Positions 29,761 to 41,398 of a DNA stretch of 64,000 nucleotides are shown here, piece after piece. Each line of letters starts with the position of its first letter. The stretch's first letter is position 1. Position numbers and translations under genes: made by a program. Source of the stretch: Acinetobacter lactucae (GTDB taxonomy: Bacteria > Pseudomonadota > Gammaproteobacteria > Pseudomonadales > Moraxellaceae); contig NZ_LRPE01000035.1 of assembly GCF_001605885.1 (NCBI RefSeq), positions 105,593-169,592 on the forward strand. The letters are read 5' to 3'. The notes below the pieces were generated by a model that did not search any database, had not been told where the DNA came from, and saw only the letters and a program-made list of their open reading frames with translations.

Positions 29761-31593
29761 ATGACCACAGTGAACGCACCAGAATTCGTTCGTCATCCTA
29801 AGCTTATCGCATGGGTTGAAGAAATTGCAAACTTAACCAAACCAGCAAAAATCGAATGGTGTGACGGAAGCGAAGAAGAGTATCAACGTCTAATCGACTT
29901 GATGATCGCTAACGGCACCATGCAGAAATTAAACCAAGAAAAACATCCTGGTTCTTATCTTGCAAATTCTGACCCATCTGACGTTGCACGTGTTGAAGAC
30001 CGTACTTACATCTGCTCTCAAAATAAAGAAGATGCTGGTGCGACAAACAACTGGGAAAACCCGGCTGTTATGCGTGAAAAATTAAATGGTTTATTTGAAG
30101 GCTCAATGGAAGGCCGTACAATGTACGTTGTTCCTTTCTCTATGGGTCCTTTAGGTAGCCATATTGCTCATATCGGTATTGAATTAACTGACTCTCCTTA
30201 CGTTGCTGTTAGCATGCGTAAAATGGCACGTATGGGTAAAGCAGTTTATGACGTATTAGGTACAGACGGCGAGTTTGTTCCTTGTGTACATACAGTAGGT
30301 GCTCCACTTGCTGAAGGTCAACAAGATGTTGCTTGGCCATGTAACCCTGAAAAATACATCGTTCATTATCCAGAAACTCGTGAAATCTGGTCTTTCGGTT
30401 CTGGTTACGGCGGTAACGCATTACTTGGCAAAAAATGTTTAGCTCTTCGTATCGCTTCTGTCATGGGACGCGAACAAGGTTGGTTAGCTGAACACATGCT
30501 TATTCTTGGTGTAACTAACCCTCAAGGTGAGAAACACTACATCGCTGCAGCATTCCCATCTGCATGTGGTAAAACAAACTTTGCAATGCTAATTCCGCCA
30601 GCAGGCTATGAAGGTTGGAAAATCGAAACTGTAGGTGACGATATTGCATGGATCAAACCAGGTGAAGATGGTCGTTTATATGCGATTAACCCTGAAGCTG
30701 GTTTCTTCGGTGTAGCTCCTGGTACAAATACCAAGACTAACCCTAACTGTATGGCAACTCTTCATAAAGATGTTATCTATACAAACGTAGCGGTAACTGA
30801 AGACGGTCAAGTATGGTGGGAAGGTCTTTCTAAAGAAGTTCCAACAAACTTAACAAACTGGAAAGGTCAACCTCATGTAAATGGTGAAAAAGCAGCGCAT
30901 CCAAATGCTCGCTTCACTGTTGCGGCTGGTCAATGTCCTTCTATCGATGCTGACTGGGAAAATCCAGCTGGTGTTCCAATTTCTGCCTTCATTTTCGGCG
31001 GTCGCCGTGCAGATACGGTTCCTTTAGTTTCTGAAGCTTTCGACTGGGTTGACGGTGTCTACAAAGCTGCAACTATGGGTTCTGAAACTACTGCTGCTGC
31101 TGTTGGCCAACAAGGTATCGTTCGTCGTGACCCATTCGCAATGCTTCCATTTGCTGGCTATAACATGGCTGACTACTTTGATCACTGGTTAAGCCTTGGT
31201 CAACAAGTAAGCACAAAAGCTGAAGCAGCTGGTAATAAATTACCAAAAATCTTCAATGTAAACTGGTTCCGTCGTGATGCTGAAGGCAACTTCGTATGGC
31301 CTGGTTTCGGTCAAAACATGCGTGTTCTTGAGTGGATCATTGACCGTTGTGAAGGTCGTGCAAACGCTGTTGAAACGCCAATTGGTCTTGTTCCAACATA
31401 TGACGACTTGAACTGGGAAGGTACTGAATTCTCTAAAGAAGAATTTGACCTCATCACAGCTCAAGATAAAGATCAGTGGATTACTGAAATTGAAAGCCAC
31501 ACTGATTTATTTAATAAACTCGGTGATCGCTTACCTAAAGCATTAAAAGAACGTCAAGCAGCTTTACTTGAAGCTGTAAAAACTGGCTTCTAA
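29761..31593 (+). CDS. pckG: Phosphoenolpyruvate carboxykinase (GTP)
   Basis: A 610-residue enzyme of the GTP-dependent class. Visible motifs are the kinase-1a loop [12 protein letters not shown] with the reactive Cys, kinase-2 and metal region [25 protein letters not shown], and the substrate region [22 protein letters not shown]. It converts oxaloacetate plus GTP to PEP, the entry to gluconeogenesis from acids. Many gammaproteobacteria use the unrelated ATP type, so the GTP type is a lineage clue. The ribosome binding site is weak. A strong hairpin terminator is shared with convergent glpD. Confidence 0.95.
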   Translation: MTTVNAPEFVRHPKLIAWVEEIANLTKPAKIEWCDGSEEEYQRLIDLMIANGTMQKLNQEKHPGSYLANSDPSDVARVEDRTYICSQNKEDAGATNNWENPAVMREKLNGLFEGSMEGRTMYVVPFSMGPLGSHIAHIGIELTDSPYVAVSMRKMARMGKAVYDVLGTDGEFVPCVHTVGAPLAEGQQDVAWPCNPEKYIVHYPETREIWSFGSGYGGNALLGKKCLALRIASVMGREQGWLAEHMLILGVTNPQGEKHYIAAAFPSACGKTNFAMLIPPAGYEGWKIETVGDDIAWIKPGEDGRLYAINPEAGFFGVAPGTNTKTNPNCMATLHKDVIYTNVAVTEDGQVWWEGLSKEVPTNLTNWKGQPHVNGEKAAHPNARFTVAAGQCPSIDADWENPAGVPISAFIFGGRRADTVPLVSEAFDWVDGVYKAATMGSETTAAAVGQQGIVRRDPFAMLPFAGYNMADYFDHWLSLGQQVSTKAEAAGNKLPKIFNVNWFRRDAEGNFVWPGFGQNMRVLEWIIDRCEGRANAVETPIGLVPTYDDLNWEGTEFSKEEFDLITAQDKDQWITEIESHTDLFNKLGDRLPKALKERQAALLEAVKTGF

Positions 31594-31604
31594 TTGCTAA
31601 AGAT

Positions 31605-31633
31605 AAAAAAGGTCGCTATGTGCGACCTTTTTT
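31605..31633. terminator. Bidirectional terminator between pckG and glpD
   Basis: AAAAAAGGTCGC pairs with GCGACCTTTTTT around a 5-nt loop, with T-runs on both strands. Confidence 0.88.
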
Positions 31634-31634
31634 A

Positions 31635-33152
31635 TTATGCAGCATCGTCTTTTTGTCGGCGCCCAGATAAATAATCTTCTAATACTTTTACTTGTTTTTC
31701 ATCAAATGCTAGACCCAGTTTAGTTCTACGCCACAATATATCCTCAGCAGTACTCGCCCATTCATATTCACATAAATATTTAACTTCATGTTCAAATAAA
31801 TCATGTCCAAAATTTTGGCCCAATTGCTCTAATGCATTTCGCTCTTGAATCATATTCCACACTCTTGTGCCATATGCATGTGCCCAACGATTGGCAAGTG
31901 ACTCAGTAATTCCACTTATACGTGACTGAATCTGATGCGTTAAATCATCTAAGGTTGTCCAGTTTTCAGCTCCCGGTAATGGCTCGTTTGCAGTCCACTG
32001 CTCTGCCATATTACTAAAAAATGGGGATAGATCTTCTAAAGCAGCCTCTGCCAGTTTCCGATAAGTCGTAATCTTACCGCCAAATACAGATAACAAAGGT
32101 GCTTTTTCATGTTCACTCTGTAGCGCCAAAGTATAGTCACGGGTAATGGCTGAAGGATTATCCGACTCATCATCACATAATGCACGTACACCCGAGTACT
32201 GACTTACAATATCAGCTCGAGTTAACTGCTTTTTAAAATGTAAATTTGTCACTGTTAAGAGGTAATCTATTTCTACATCGGTAATCTCTACCTTTTGTGG
32301 ATCACCTGTATATTCCTGATCTGTCGTACCAATCAATGTATATTTTTCTAAATATGGAATTGCAAAAACGATGCGTCGGTCTTCATTTTGCATAATAAAG
32401 GCTTTGTGACAATCATATAGTTTTGGCACAACAATATGACTTCCTTGAATCAATCGGATTTGATAAGGCGATCTTAAATTTAGATTTACACTAATAATTT
32501 CTTCAACCCACGGTCCTGCCGCATTCACTAAAGCTCTTGCACGTATCTGATAAAACTCAGCCCCACTTTGTAATTCCAAATACCACAATTCTTGTTCCCT
32601 ATAAGCTTTAATACAACACGTACGCGTTACTACTTTAGCACCCTGCTCTTTGGCCTGTAGTGCATTTAACACCACAAGACGTGCATCATCTACAGTACAG
32701 TCAGAATATTCAAAGCCACGCGTGATAGCTGGTTTTAAAGGGCTATCTTCTCTGAAGTAAATAAGATTCGAACCTAATAATTTTTCTCGTTTTCCCAAGT
32801 GATCATAAAAAAACAGTCCTGCACGAATTAACCATGCAGGACGTAAATGTGGTCGATGAGGCATAATAAAGCGCATGGGTTTAATAATATGTGGAGCTTT
32901 AGCCAATAGCACTTCACGCTCGGCTAAAGCTTCTCTAACCAATCTAAATTCTTTATGTTCTAAATAGCGCAGACCACCATGGATTAATTTGCTACTAGCA
33001 GATGAGGTGTGGCTAGCTAAATCATCTTTTTCACATAAAAATACGGACAGTCCACGGCCTGCTGCATCATTAGCAATACCGACGCCATTAATACCGCCAC
33101 CAATTACGGCAATGTCATATATTTTTGAATAATCATTAGCCTGTACTTTCAT
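31635..33152 (-). CDS. glpD: Aerobic glycerol-3-phosphate dehydrogenase
   Basis: A 505-residue flavoenzyme. The FAD-binding GGGINGVGIANDAAGRG (glycines 18-23) opens the protein, followed by SSKLIHGGLRYLEHKEFRLVREAL, the family signature, and IGTTDQEYTGDP and LSVFGGKITTYRKLAE further on. It oxidises glycerol 3-phosphate to dihydroxyacetone phosphate at the inner membrane and passes electrons to ubiquinone. It lies 153 bp downstream of glpK on the same strand, forming a glycerol-use unit. GlpQ (12759-13913) can supply the same substrate. Confidence 0.95.
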   Translation of the reverse strand: MKVQANDYSKIYDIAVIGGGINGVGIANDAAGRGLSVFLCEKDDLASHTSSASSKLIHGGLRYLEHKEFRLVREALAEREVLLAKAPHIIKPMRFIMPHRPHLRPAWLIRAGLFFYDHLGKREKLLGSNLIYFREDSPLKPAITRGFEYSDCTVDDARLVVLNALQAKEQGAKVVTRTCCIKAYREQELWYLELQSGAEFYQIRARALVNAAGPWVEEIISVNLNLRSPYQIRLIQGSHIVVPKLYDCHKAFIMQNEDRRIVFAIPYLEKYTLIGTTDQEYTGDPQKVEITDVEIDYLLTVTNLHFKKQLTRADIVSQYSGVRALCDDESDNPSAITRDYTLALQSEHEKAPLLSVFGGKITTYRKLAEAALEDLSPFFSNMAEQWTANEPLPGAENWTTLDDLTHQIQSRISGITESLANRWAHAYGTRVWNMIQERNALEQLGQNFGHDLFEHEVKYLCEYEWASTAEDILWRRTKLGLAFDEKQVKVLEDYLSGRRQKDDAA

Positions 33153-33305
33153 TTCTCATTTCTTTTTATTGTTGATCTTATAAAAATTAAAACATCAAAT
33201 TGATGAAACAACAATCAAAAAAGTAGAATAATCAATTTTAAATAACCAAGTATTTAACCGTTAATTGCTTACCCTACTATTGAATTCAACTAGTTAAATA
33301 GCAGA

Positions 33306-35196
<1,891 letters not shown>

Positions 35197-36516
35197 ATGG
35201 TTGATCAACCTTCTACCGCAACAACTCCACAATCTAATCTAGATACAAAAACCCGCCTAAAATCAATTTTGGGCGGTTCTGCCGGTAACCTTGTTGAATG
35301 GTACGACTGGTATGTATATGCAGCATTCACGCTCTATTTTGCTCATGCTTTTTTTCCAAAAGGTAGCCAGACTGCTCAGCTCCTTCAAGCAGCCGCAATT
35401 TTTGCTGTAGGCTTTTTAATGCGCCCAATCGGTGCATGGATTATGGGAATCTATTCAGACCGTAAAGGACGCAAGGCAGGTCTTACACTTTCCGTCACGT
35501 TAATGTGTATAGGTTCGCTGCTTATTGCCGTGACACCAAGTTATGAAAGTATTGGTGTATTTGCCCCTCTTCTTTTAGTTGTCGCTCGTTTAATCCAAGG
35601 TTTAAGTGTAGGCGGCGAATATGGTGCTAGTGCTACCTATTTAAGTGAAATGGCGGAAAGAAATCGTCGAGGTTTTTTCTCTAGCTTTCAATATGTAACA
35701 TTGATTGCTGGCCAGCTCACCGCTCTATGTGTTCTATTAATATTACAGATGGTATTGACTGAAGAACAACTACATGATTGGGGATGGCGTATCCCATTCT
35801 TTATCGGGGCTTTACTTGCGATTGTAGTTTTCCGTATTCGTCGTGGACTATTAGAAACTCAATCTTTTAAAAATGCTCAGGCAGAGACAGACCAGCCAAA
35901 ATCAGGCATGTTTTCTTTATTTAAACATTACCCTAAAGAAGCCTTCACAGTATTGTTTTTAACCGCTGGCGGGACTTTAGCTTTCTATACCTACACGACT
36001 TATCTACAAAAATATTTGGTCAATACTTCTGGATTTACCAAACCTGAAGCCACTCAAATTACAACGTTAGCGCTATTTATTTTTATGTGTCTACAGCCGA
36101 TAGCGGGTGCTTTATCGGATCGGATTGGCCGAAAACCTCTTATGATTTTCTTCGGAATAACAGGTGTTTTATTCACATACGTTTTATTTGATGCACTCGC
36201 AAATACGCATAACTACTGGACAGCTTTCTGGTTATGTTTTGGAGGGCTTGTAATGGTAACAGGCTATACATCAATTAATGCGGTGGTTAAAGCTGAGCTC
36301 TTCCCTGCACACATTCGCGCTTTAGGTGTTGCATTACCTTATGCGATTGCCAATACGTTATTCGGCGGTACAGCAGAGTTTTTTGCTTTAAGTTTTAAAG
36401 AAGCTGGGCATGAATCTTGGTACTTTATTTATGTCAGTATCATGATCTTCATTTCTCTGATTATTTATATTTTTATGAAAGACACCAAGCATCACTCTAA
36501 GATTAAAGAACACTAA
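35197..36516 (+). CDS. MFS transporter, metabolite:H+ symporter (KgtP/ProP-like) type
   Basis: A 439-residue, 12-helix major facilitator. N-terminal GNLVEWYDWYVYAAF, the loop 2-3 signature GIYSDRKGRKAGL, and LIQGLSVGGEYGASATYLSEMA place it in the metabolite:H+ symporter family near alpha-ketoglutarate and proline/betaine permeases. A second DRIGRKPL motif marks the 8-9 loop. The substrate is probably a carboxylate or osmolyte; glycerol 3-phosphate is unlikely, since GlpT belongs to another family. GGAG 6 nt before the ATG at 35197 decides the start. An ATG at 35185 is part of that upstream region. It diverges from glpK. Confidence 0.88.
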   Translation: MVDQPSTATTPQSNLDTKTRLKSILGGSAGNLVEWYDWYVYAAFTLYFAHAFFPKGSQTAQLLQAAAIFAVGFLMRPIGAWIMGIYSDRKGRKAGLTLSVTLMCIGSLLIAVTPSYESIGVFAPLLLVVARLIQGLSVGGEYGASATYLSEMAERNRRGFFSSFQYVTLIAGQLTALCVLLILQMVLTEEQLHDWGWRIPFFIGALLAIVVFRIRRGLLETQSFKNAQAETDQPKSGMFSLFKHYPKEAFTVLFLTAGGTLAFYTYTTYLQKYLVNTSGFTKPEATQITTLALFIFMCLQPIAGALSDRIGRKPLMIFFGITGVLFTYVLFDALANTHNYWTAFWLCFGGLVMVTGYTSINAVVKAELFPAHIRALGVALPYAIANTLFGGTAEFFALSFKEAGHESWYFIYVSIMIFISLIIYIFMKDTKHHSKIKEH

Positions 36517-36530
36517 TACTTTACTCATAA

Positions 36531-36559
36531 GGGCTAATATCGTTCGCCGATGTTAGCTC
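36531..36559 (+). repeat. Hairpin after the MHS transporter gene
   Basis: GGGCTAATATCG pairs with CGATGTTAGCTC (12 bp with two G-U pairs) around a TTCGC loop, 15 bp past the stop. No T-run follows, so it may stabilise the 3' end rather than terminate transcription by itself. Confidence 0.5.
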
Positions 36560-36633
36560 AAATCATGCGATTAAGCCCCAACAACCTTTGTATTTTATGA
36601 GATACTAGTTATAAGAAAATAAGGACGATACTG

Positions 36634-37056
36634 ATGAATAGAAGTATTTTATGCTTGGCATTAAGTAGTATGTTTGTTTTAACTGCTTGTCAGACTACCC
36701 CTCGACAATATAATGGTTCAACTGGATACCAGATTGAAAACAAAACAGAAACTTCAGCGACTTTAGCTTACACTTTAGCTGGTCGTAATAACCAGCAACT
36801 CGATGAGCGTAAATTACAACGTGCTTGTCAAAATGTGCTCGGTGCTCAGAAAGTTTATAAATTGTCAGTTTTGAGCATCAACGAAATTCCTAATCCAGCG
36901 AAAGATGAGCATTATGGAATTCAACTCGGCGAAACTCGTGCTTCTTTTGGCTTATCCAATACACCTAGTTTAAATAATGGTGAAGACTATGCGACTCGCC
37001 AAGCACTTGAAGCACGTCCAAGCACGCTAAAAGTTGTTCGTTATACTTGTTCATAA
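36634..37056 (+). CDS. Small hypothetical lipoprotein
   Basis: A 140-residue protein with a lipobox LTAC (lipidated C19) after a signal sequence, and AAGGA before the ATG. The mature part has an amphipathic region (LDERKLQRACQNVLGAQKVYKL) with one Cys and ends RYTCS with another, so a disulfide is possible. The layout (short N-terminal linker, mixed alpha/beta about 110 residues) resembles small envelope lipoproteins, but I do not recognise the family. It is probably anchored in the outer membrane facing the periplasm. It is flanked by a structured spacer upstream and converges with a methyltransferase gene. Confidence 0.75.
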   Translation: MNRSILCLALSSMFVLTACQTTPRQYNGSTGYQIENKTETSATLAYTLAGRNNQQLDERKLQRACQNVLGAQKVYKLSVLSINEIPNPAKDEHYGIQLGETRASFGLSNTPSLNNGEDYATRQALEARPSTLKVVRYTCS

Positions 37057-37063
37057 AATAAAA

Positions 37064-37091
37064 AAGACGCTGTTCTTTTTTACAGCGTCTT
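37064..37091. terminator. Terminator between lipoprotein and methyltransferase genes
   Basis: AAGACGCTGT pairs with ACAGCGTCTT. On the minus strand the stem overlaps the methyltransferase stop region and is followed by TTTTTT, so it works best for that gene. Confidence 0.75.
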
Positions 37092-37748
37092 ATAAAAACT
37101 CACATTTCTAAACTCTTTAGCTTCATCCAGATCTGGCCATGTAGAAGCGCTTCTTTCATCAATCTTTTGATATTTAGGATGACTAAAGTTTTTAACACGG
37201 CTATCAGCTACCCAGACTTCTGGCGCAAACTTTAAAAACTCATCTAAGAAAAAGCGGTTGCATTGATCATATAAAACATCAGCTGCCAATAAAACATCAA
37301 CTTGCTCAGCCTTATATAAATCATCCAAATATTCTAGCTCAACATCATTCAACAAAGCGTTTTCACGGCAAGCATTTAAACTAACTTGATCAATATCACA
37401 GCAGATGACTCGTTTTGCTCCTGCCATTTTTGCAGCAATTGCGACTACACCAGAACCCGCCCCAAAATCCAAAACAACTTTATCTTTAACATGGTGTGGC
37501 TCTGCAAGTAACCACTGGGCCATTGCTAAACCCGATGCCCAACAGAAAATCCAATACGGTGTATCATTCCAAATACGGCGAATAACTTCATCATCTAAGC
37601 GATCAGTTGGAAAAACAGGTGGAATCAACCACAAAGAAATAGGCGTTTCTGGTAACTGTTGTACCATCAATTCACAATTGGGAATAACTTCATTGAGTGC
37701 TTGAAGTAAATGTTCAGGGGCTTTGGTCAATTGAAAGGTGCAGCTCAT
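37080..37748 (-). CDS. Class I SAM-dependent methyltransferase (protein-lysine/NNT1-like)
   Basis: A 222-residue Rossmann-fold methyltransferase. Motif I is VVLDFGAGSGVVAIAAKMAGA, followed by an acidic strand end VICCDIDQVS, a post-I LNACRENALLN and VDVLLAADVLYD. The WASGLAMAQWLL helix before motif I is typical of the METTL/ETFBKMT-NNT1 type group, which methylates protein lysines. The target here is unknown. No signal peptide. It follows folD on the same strand after a palindromic 256-bp spacer, so it may not be co-transcribed. Confidence 0.82.
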   Translation of the reverse strand: MSCTFQLTKAPEHLLQALNEVIPNCELMVQQLPETPISLWLIPPVFPTDRLDDEVIRRIWNDTPYWIFCWASGLAMAQWLLAEPHHVKDKVVLDFGAGSGVVAIAAKMAGAKRVICCDIDQVSLNACRENALLNDVELEYLDDLYKAEQVDVLLAADVLYDQCNRFFLDEFLKFAPEVWVADSRVKNFSHPKYQKIDERSASTWPDLDEAKEFRNVSFYKTL

Positions 37749-37826
37749 CAGATTTCTTTTAATTCATTTTTATAACAAGCATAACAGAGTCATTCCATTA
37801 TGATTTGAATTTTTAGAATAACCTTC

Positions 37827-37866
37827 GGTTTTGCCTACTTTTCTTTCGGGAAAAGTAGGCAAAACC
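37827..37866. repeat. Perfect 17-bp inverted repeat (REP-like)
   Basis: GGTTTTGCCTACTTTTC (37827-37843) and its exact complement (37850-37866) flank a TTTCGG loop. It is much longer than a terminator needs and lacks a T-run. It lies between folD and the methyltransferase gene and looks like an intergenic palindrome of a repeated family. Confidence 0.7.
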
Positions 37867-37970
37867 ATTGTCATCCGCAAAACTCGGCAGATACTCTTTA
37901 GAATCGGAATCATCGCAGAAACATTAAATTTTTAACGTATTTCTGCCTCAAACAATTGCGGATGACGGTT
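37863..37970. repeat. Nested large palindrome
   Basis: Outer arms GTCATCCGCAA (37870-37880) and TTGCGGATGAC (37956-37966) extend by AACC/GGTT with a 3-nt bulge. Inner arms GCAGAAA (37915-37921) and TTTCTGC (37940-37946) nest inside. It abuts the 37827-37866 hairpin, so the two may form one mobile-like intergenic element of about 145 bp. Confidence 0.6.
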
Positions 37971-38004
37971 ACGCGTATCAAATAACAGCCTAGCGTTAAT
38001 TAAA

Positions 38005-38853
38005 TTAACCTAAAGCTTTTTCAGCAGCTTCTACAGTTTGACGAATCAAAGTAGTAATTGTCATTGGACCCACACCGCCCGGTACTGGTGTGTAAGCAGA
38101 AGCAATTTCTTCAATACCTTGTAGTTGAATATCACCTACACCACCGCCATCACGTGGATGGAAACCAGCATCAACAACCACTGCACCTTGTTTAATCCAA
38201 TCTTTTTGAATAAGTTCAGCTTTACCAACTGCACCAACAATAATGTCAGCTTGTTTCACAAGTTCAGGTAAGTTTTGTGTGCGTGAATGGCAGATCGTTA
38301 CTGTTGCATTGGCTTGCAAAAGCATCATTGCCATTGGTTTGCCTAAAATTGCAGAACGGCCAACCACAACCGCATGTTTACCAGCAATTTCGATATTATT
38401 TTCTTTTAGAATGGTCATGATGCCCGCAGGAGTTGCAGAACCATAGGCAGCTTCACCCATAGCCATACGGCCAAAACCAAGACATGTTACGCCATCAACA
38501 TCTTTAGCTAATGAGATTGCATCAAAACATGCACGCTCATCAATTTGTGCAGGAACTGGATGTTGTAAAAGAATGCCGTGTACATCTGGGTTAGCATTCA
38601 GTTTTTCAATTTCAGCTAATAATTGTTCTGTTGTCGTTTCTTGTGGCAATTCAATTTTTAAAGAGTCCATGCCTACTCGACGGCAAGCATTTCCTTTCAT
38701 GCGTACATAAGTTGCAGATGCACCATCATCCCCAACTAAAATAGTCGCCAAAATTGGGGTACGACCTGTTTTAGCTTTTAAAGCTTCAACACGTACTGAC
38801 AAATTTTCTTCAATTTGCTTTGCTAATGCGCGACCGTCTAAAACCAATGCCAC
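38005..38853 (-). CDS. folD: Methylenetetrahydrofolate dehydrogenase/cyclohydrolase FolD
   Basis: A 282-residue bifunctional enzyme. It has the catalytic region [38 protein letters not shown], the NADP-binding [17 protein letters not shown] with [12 protein letters not shown], and the closing signature [11 protein letters not shown]. It interconverts 5,10-methylene-, methenyl- and 10-formyl-tetrahydrofolate in the cytoplasm, supplying one-carbon units. It starts [18 protein letters not shown]. It is monocistronic and diverges from the tRNA-Cys/tRNA-Leu unit. FolP (42233-43084) belongs to the same cofactor pathway but is separately transcribed. Confidence 0.96.
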   Translation of the reverse strand: MALVLDGRALAKQIEENLSVRVEALKAKTGRTPILATILVGDDGASATYVRMKGNACRRVGMDSLKIELPQETTTEQLLAEIEKLNANPDVHGILLQHPVPAQIDERACFDAISLAKDVDGVTCLGFGRMAMGEAAYGSATPAGIMTILKENNIEIAGKHAVVVGRSAILGKPMAMMLLQANATVTICHSRTQNLPELVKQADIIVGAVGKAELIQKDWIKQGAVVVDAGFHPRDGGGVGDIQLQGIEEIASAYTPVPGGVGPMTITTLIRQTVEAAEKALG

Positions 38854-38960
38854 AGCACATCTCCAAGGTAGACATGAATTTAATGTGCCAATAATACATG
38901 ATTATTTGGGCAAATTTATTCTAGATGTTGCTTTTATGTTCATCTTATCTCAAAACAGTA

Positions 38961-38988
38961 TTGTTTTTTTTGTAAAGGTTGCTAATAT
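38961..38988 (+). promoter_or_regulatory. Promoter of tRNA-Cys and tRNA-Leu
   Basis: TTGTTT (38961-38966), a 16-nt spacer and TAATAT (38983-38988) lie 17 bp before tRNA-Cys. The two tRNAs are 11 bp apart with no terminator between them. Confidence 0.5.
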
Positions 38989-39005
38989 GTGCATCACCAA
39001 ATGTA

Positions 39006-39079
39006 GGCGGGGTGGCAGAGTGGTCATGCAGCGGACTGCAACTCCGTGGACGCCGGTTCGATTCCGACCTCCGCCTCCA
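39006..39079 (+). tRNA. tRNA-Cys(GCA)
   Basis: 74 nt including encoded CCA. The acceptor GGCGGGG pairs with CTCCGCC (one G-U), the anticodon loop is CTGCAAC giving GCA, and the T-loop is GGTTCGATTCC. Confidence 0.95.
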
Positions 39080-39090
39080 AATTTGGTAAA

Positions 39091-39176
39091 GCCCGGGTGG
39101 TGAAATAGGTAGACACAGGGGATTTAAAATCCCCCGCCCACAAAGCGTGCCGGTTCGAGTCCGGCCCCGGGCACCA
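39091..39176 (+). tRNA. tRNA-Leu(UAA), copy 1
   Basis: An 86-nt class II tRNA with encoded CCA. The acceptor GCCCGGG pairs with CCCGGGC, the anticodon loop is TTTAAAA giving UAA, and a long variable arm is present. It is identical to copy 2 at 41280-41365. Confidence 0.95.
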
Positions 39177-39209
39177 TTTTCTAGTACAGAAATTGGTGTC
39201 ATAAAGAAT

Positions 39210-39230
39210 CCAGCGAAAGCTGGTTTTTTT
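39210..39230 (+). terminator. Terminator of the tRNA-Cys/tRNA-Leu unit
   Basis: CCAGC-GAAA-GCTGG with a GNRA-type loop is followed by seven T. The context matches the terminator after tRNA-Leu copy 2. Confidence 0.8.
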
Positions 39231-39235
39231 ATGTC

Positions 39236-39263
39236 CAAAAAAAAGGATACTTATTAGCATCCC
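39236..39263 (-). terminator. Terminator of phoD
   Basis: On the minus strand GGATGC pairs with GTATCC (one G-U) around a 6-nt loop and is followed by a run of eight T. Confidence 0.65.
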
Positions 39264-39280
39264 TTTCTCGTCCCATATAT

Positions 39281-41083
39281 TTAAGCGGTTTTTTGCTTAT
39301 CTCTTGCAGGTGTTAAATTCGCATCCAACACTAATTGATAGTTTCGACTTGAATCCACTTTATATTCTGCATTTTTAATTGAATCTACGAAAATCCAATC
39401 CGACTGTACCTGCTTATCATCCAGCGTAACCATCAAATAGCCCCGCTGATTTAAATTACAATAAGCCAATTCATCAATAAGCGTAGTAAAGGCAAATTCA
39501 AATTGTTGCAACTGAGCCAGTGGAATACTTAAATATTTTTCAAGACCTGGCGAAGAAACTGAACTCGTCGCCAGTTCCACACCGACATATTCACCCTTTT
39601 GGTTATACAAGTAAGATGTCCATGCATTATGAGTATCGCCAGCCAAAACAATAATTTTCTTATTAAACTCTGCCAACTTATCATACACAAACTCTCGCTC
39701 AGCATAGTAACCATCCCAAGCATCAAGGTTATATGGAACTAATGTTGTGACTCGCGCTTTTTCTTGAACAGTTAAAGTTGGATCACCCTGCTCTAAACGT
39801 AATTTTAATGTGACTAATTCTGTAATTTGCGCAGTCATTTTAGCTAATGTATCAGACGAAGTTCCGCCTGAAGTAATTTGCCCCAGCGATGCCAACAACT
39901 CAGCTGGAATCCACATTTTACTCATTAAGACTTGCTGTCCCACAACATTCCATGTTGCAGTTGAACCTTGTAAGACACCTACTATATTTTTCTCTTTACT
40001 ACCTAATAACCACTCACGCTGAGTTTGTCCCATCAAAGTACGCTTTGGATCTGTTAAATCAGCCTGAAACTTTTGAGCATCTAAACCAGAAGCTATCATG
40101 TAGTCTTTATATTCAAGCTGTTTATCTCGCGCAATAATACGTGTATCTAACATGGTTAATTGAACCAGCGAACCAAAGTTAAACTGGCGATAAATCTTAG
40201 TGTGCTGATCATCGACAGGACGGATAGGCATCCATTCAAAATAAGCTTGTAAAGCCGCTAGCTTTCTTTCTAAAAATTTACCTTCATTCTTTGCTTTTGG
40301 AGTTTCTTCCGTATGATTTTCAGCCCCTTCACGCCAAGTATCATTTGCCAATTCATGATCATCCCAAATCACAATAAAAGGATGACGCTGATGAGCTGCC
40401 TGTAAGTCTTTATCTTGACGATACAGTGCATAACGCTTGCGGTAATCATCTAATTTAATAATTTCTTTATTATTATCTGATGGCAAAGTACGACCCAGCT
40501 TCGCAGCATCTTCCGTCGCATAGCCATCAGCCCCATATTCATAAATATAATCCCCCAGATGAATAACTACATCCACATTCTGTTTTGCCATTTCACGATA
40601 AACGTAAAAATAACCCGCAGGATAATTAGAACAAGAACATACTGCAAAGCTGACCTTATTAGTACTTAAAGGCAATGTTTTTGTTTGCCCTACTGGCGAG
40701 ATTTTGCTACCAAATCGAAAGCGATAATAATAAGTCGTACCCGCTTGTAGACCTGTTGCATCCACCTTCACAGTAAAATCGTCAGTTTTAGTTGTTTGAA
40801 CCATGCCAGTCTTTAAATTCTGGTTAAACTGGTCATTGGTAGCAATTTCCCAAGTTACCTTAAGAGATGCACTAAGGTCTACTGGTGTTAAACGCGTCCA
40901 TAAAATTACTTTATCCTGCAAAGGGTCACCACTTGCAACGCCATGAAGGAAATCTGCTTGTGCTTCTGGACTTTCATCATCGGAACCATCGTTACACCCC
41001 GTAAAAGCTACAGGCAAAGATAGCGCCCCAAAACCGAATAGACTTTTTTTAATTAATTCTCGGCGTGAAATTTTCTCTGACAT
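39281..41083 (-). CDS. phoD: PhoD-family alkaline phosphatase/phosphodiesterase
   Basis: A 600-residue exported enzyme. SRRELIKKSLFGFGALSLP is a Tat-type signal and FTGC is a lipobox, so it is probably a Tat-exported lipoprotein. An N-terminal Fn3-like domain (about 40-150: FLHGVASGDPLQDKVILWTR) is typical of the family. The metal site is marked by FAVCSCSNYPAG, HLGDYIYEYG, WDDHELANDTW and VLAGDTHNAW. It releases phosphate from phosphodiesters such as phospholipids or teichoic-acid-like polymers. It is monocistronic and lies between two identical tRNA-Leu genes. Confidence 0.92.
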   Translation of the reverse strand: MSEKISRRELIKKSLFGFGALSLPVAFTGCNDGSDDESPEAQADFLHGVASGDPLQDKVILWTRLTPVDLSASLKVTWEIATNDQFNQNLKTGMVQTTKTDDFTVKVDATGLQAGTTYYYRFRFGSKISPVGQTKTLPLSTNKVSFAVCSCSNYPAGYFYVYREMAKQNVDVVIHLGDYIYEYGADGYATEDAAKLGRTLPSDNNKEIIKLDDYRKRYALYRQDKDLQAAHQRHPFIVIWDDHELANDTWREGAENHTEETPKAKNEGKFLERKLAALQAYFEWMPIRPVDDQHTKIYRQFNFGSLVQLTMLDTRIIARDKQLEYKDYMIASGLDAQKFQADLTDPKRTLMGQTQREWLLGSKEKNIVGVLQGSTATWNVVGQQVLMSKMWIPAELLASLGQITSGGTSSDTLAKMTAQITELVTLKLRLEQGDPTLTVQEKARVTTLVPYNLDAWDGYYAEREFVYDKLAEFNKKIIVLAGDTHNAWTSYLYNQKGEYVGVELATSSVSSPGLEKYLSIPLAQLQQFEFAFTTLIDELAYCNLNQRGYLMVTLDDKQVQSDWIFVDSIKNAEYKVDSSRNYQLVLDANLTPARDKQKTA

Positions 41084-41279
41084 AAAATTACCTAAGTTTT
41101 AAGCAATGAGTGTCTTAAATTTAGGTAGATAAGATGAACAACTGATCTCAGTTTAATGAACAAATCATGACATAAACTGGTTAATTTATATAAATACCGA
41201 CAAGAACTGATTGAAAATAAAGCAAACTCTCTGATTTTCTCTTGCCAATCGCGCACTTGTCCTCTATTATTGCGCACAT

Positions 41280-41365
41280 GCCCGGGTGGTGAAATAGGTA
41301 GACACAGGGGATTTAAAATCCCCCGCCCACAAAGCGTGCCGGTTCGAGTCCGGCCCCGGGCACCA
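41280..41365 (+). tRNA. tRNA-Leu(UAA), copy 2
   Basis: 86 nt, identical in sequence to the copy at 39091-39176, with encoded CCA and anticodon UAA. The 3' flank is also related to copy 1's flank. Confidence 0.95.
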
Positions 41366-41398
41366 TTTTCAAATATTGAATTTGGTGCTACAAAGAAT

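Noticed and set aside
38885..39260. ORFs on both strands across tRNA-Cys and tRNA-Leu
   Set aside because: They translate tRNA sequence and flanks and are not protein genes.
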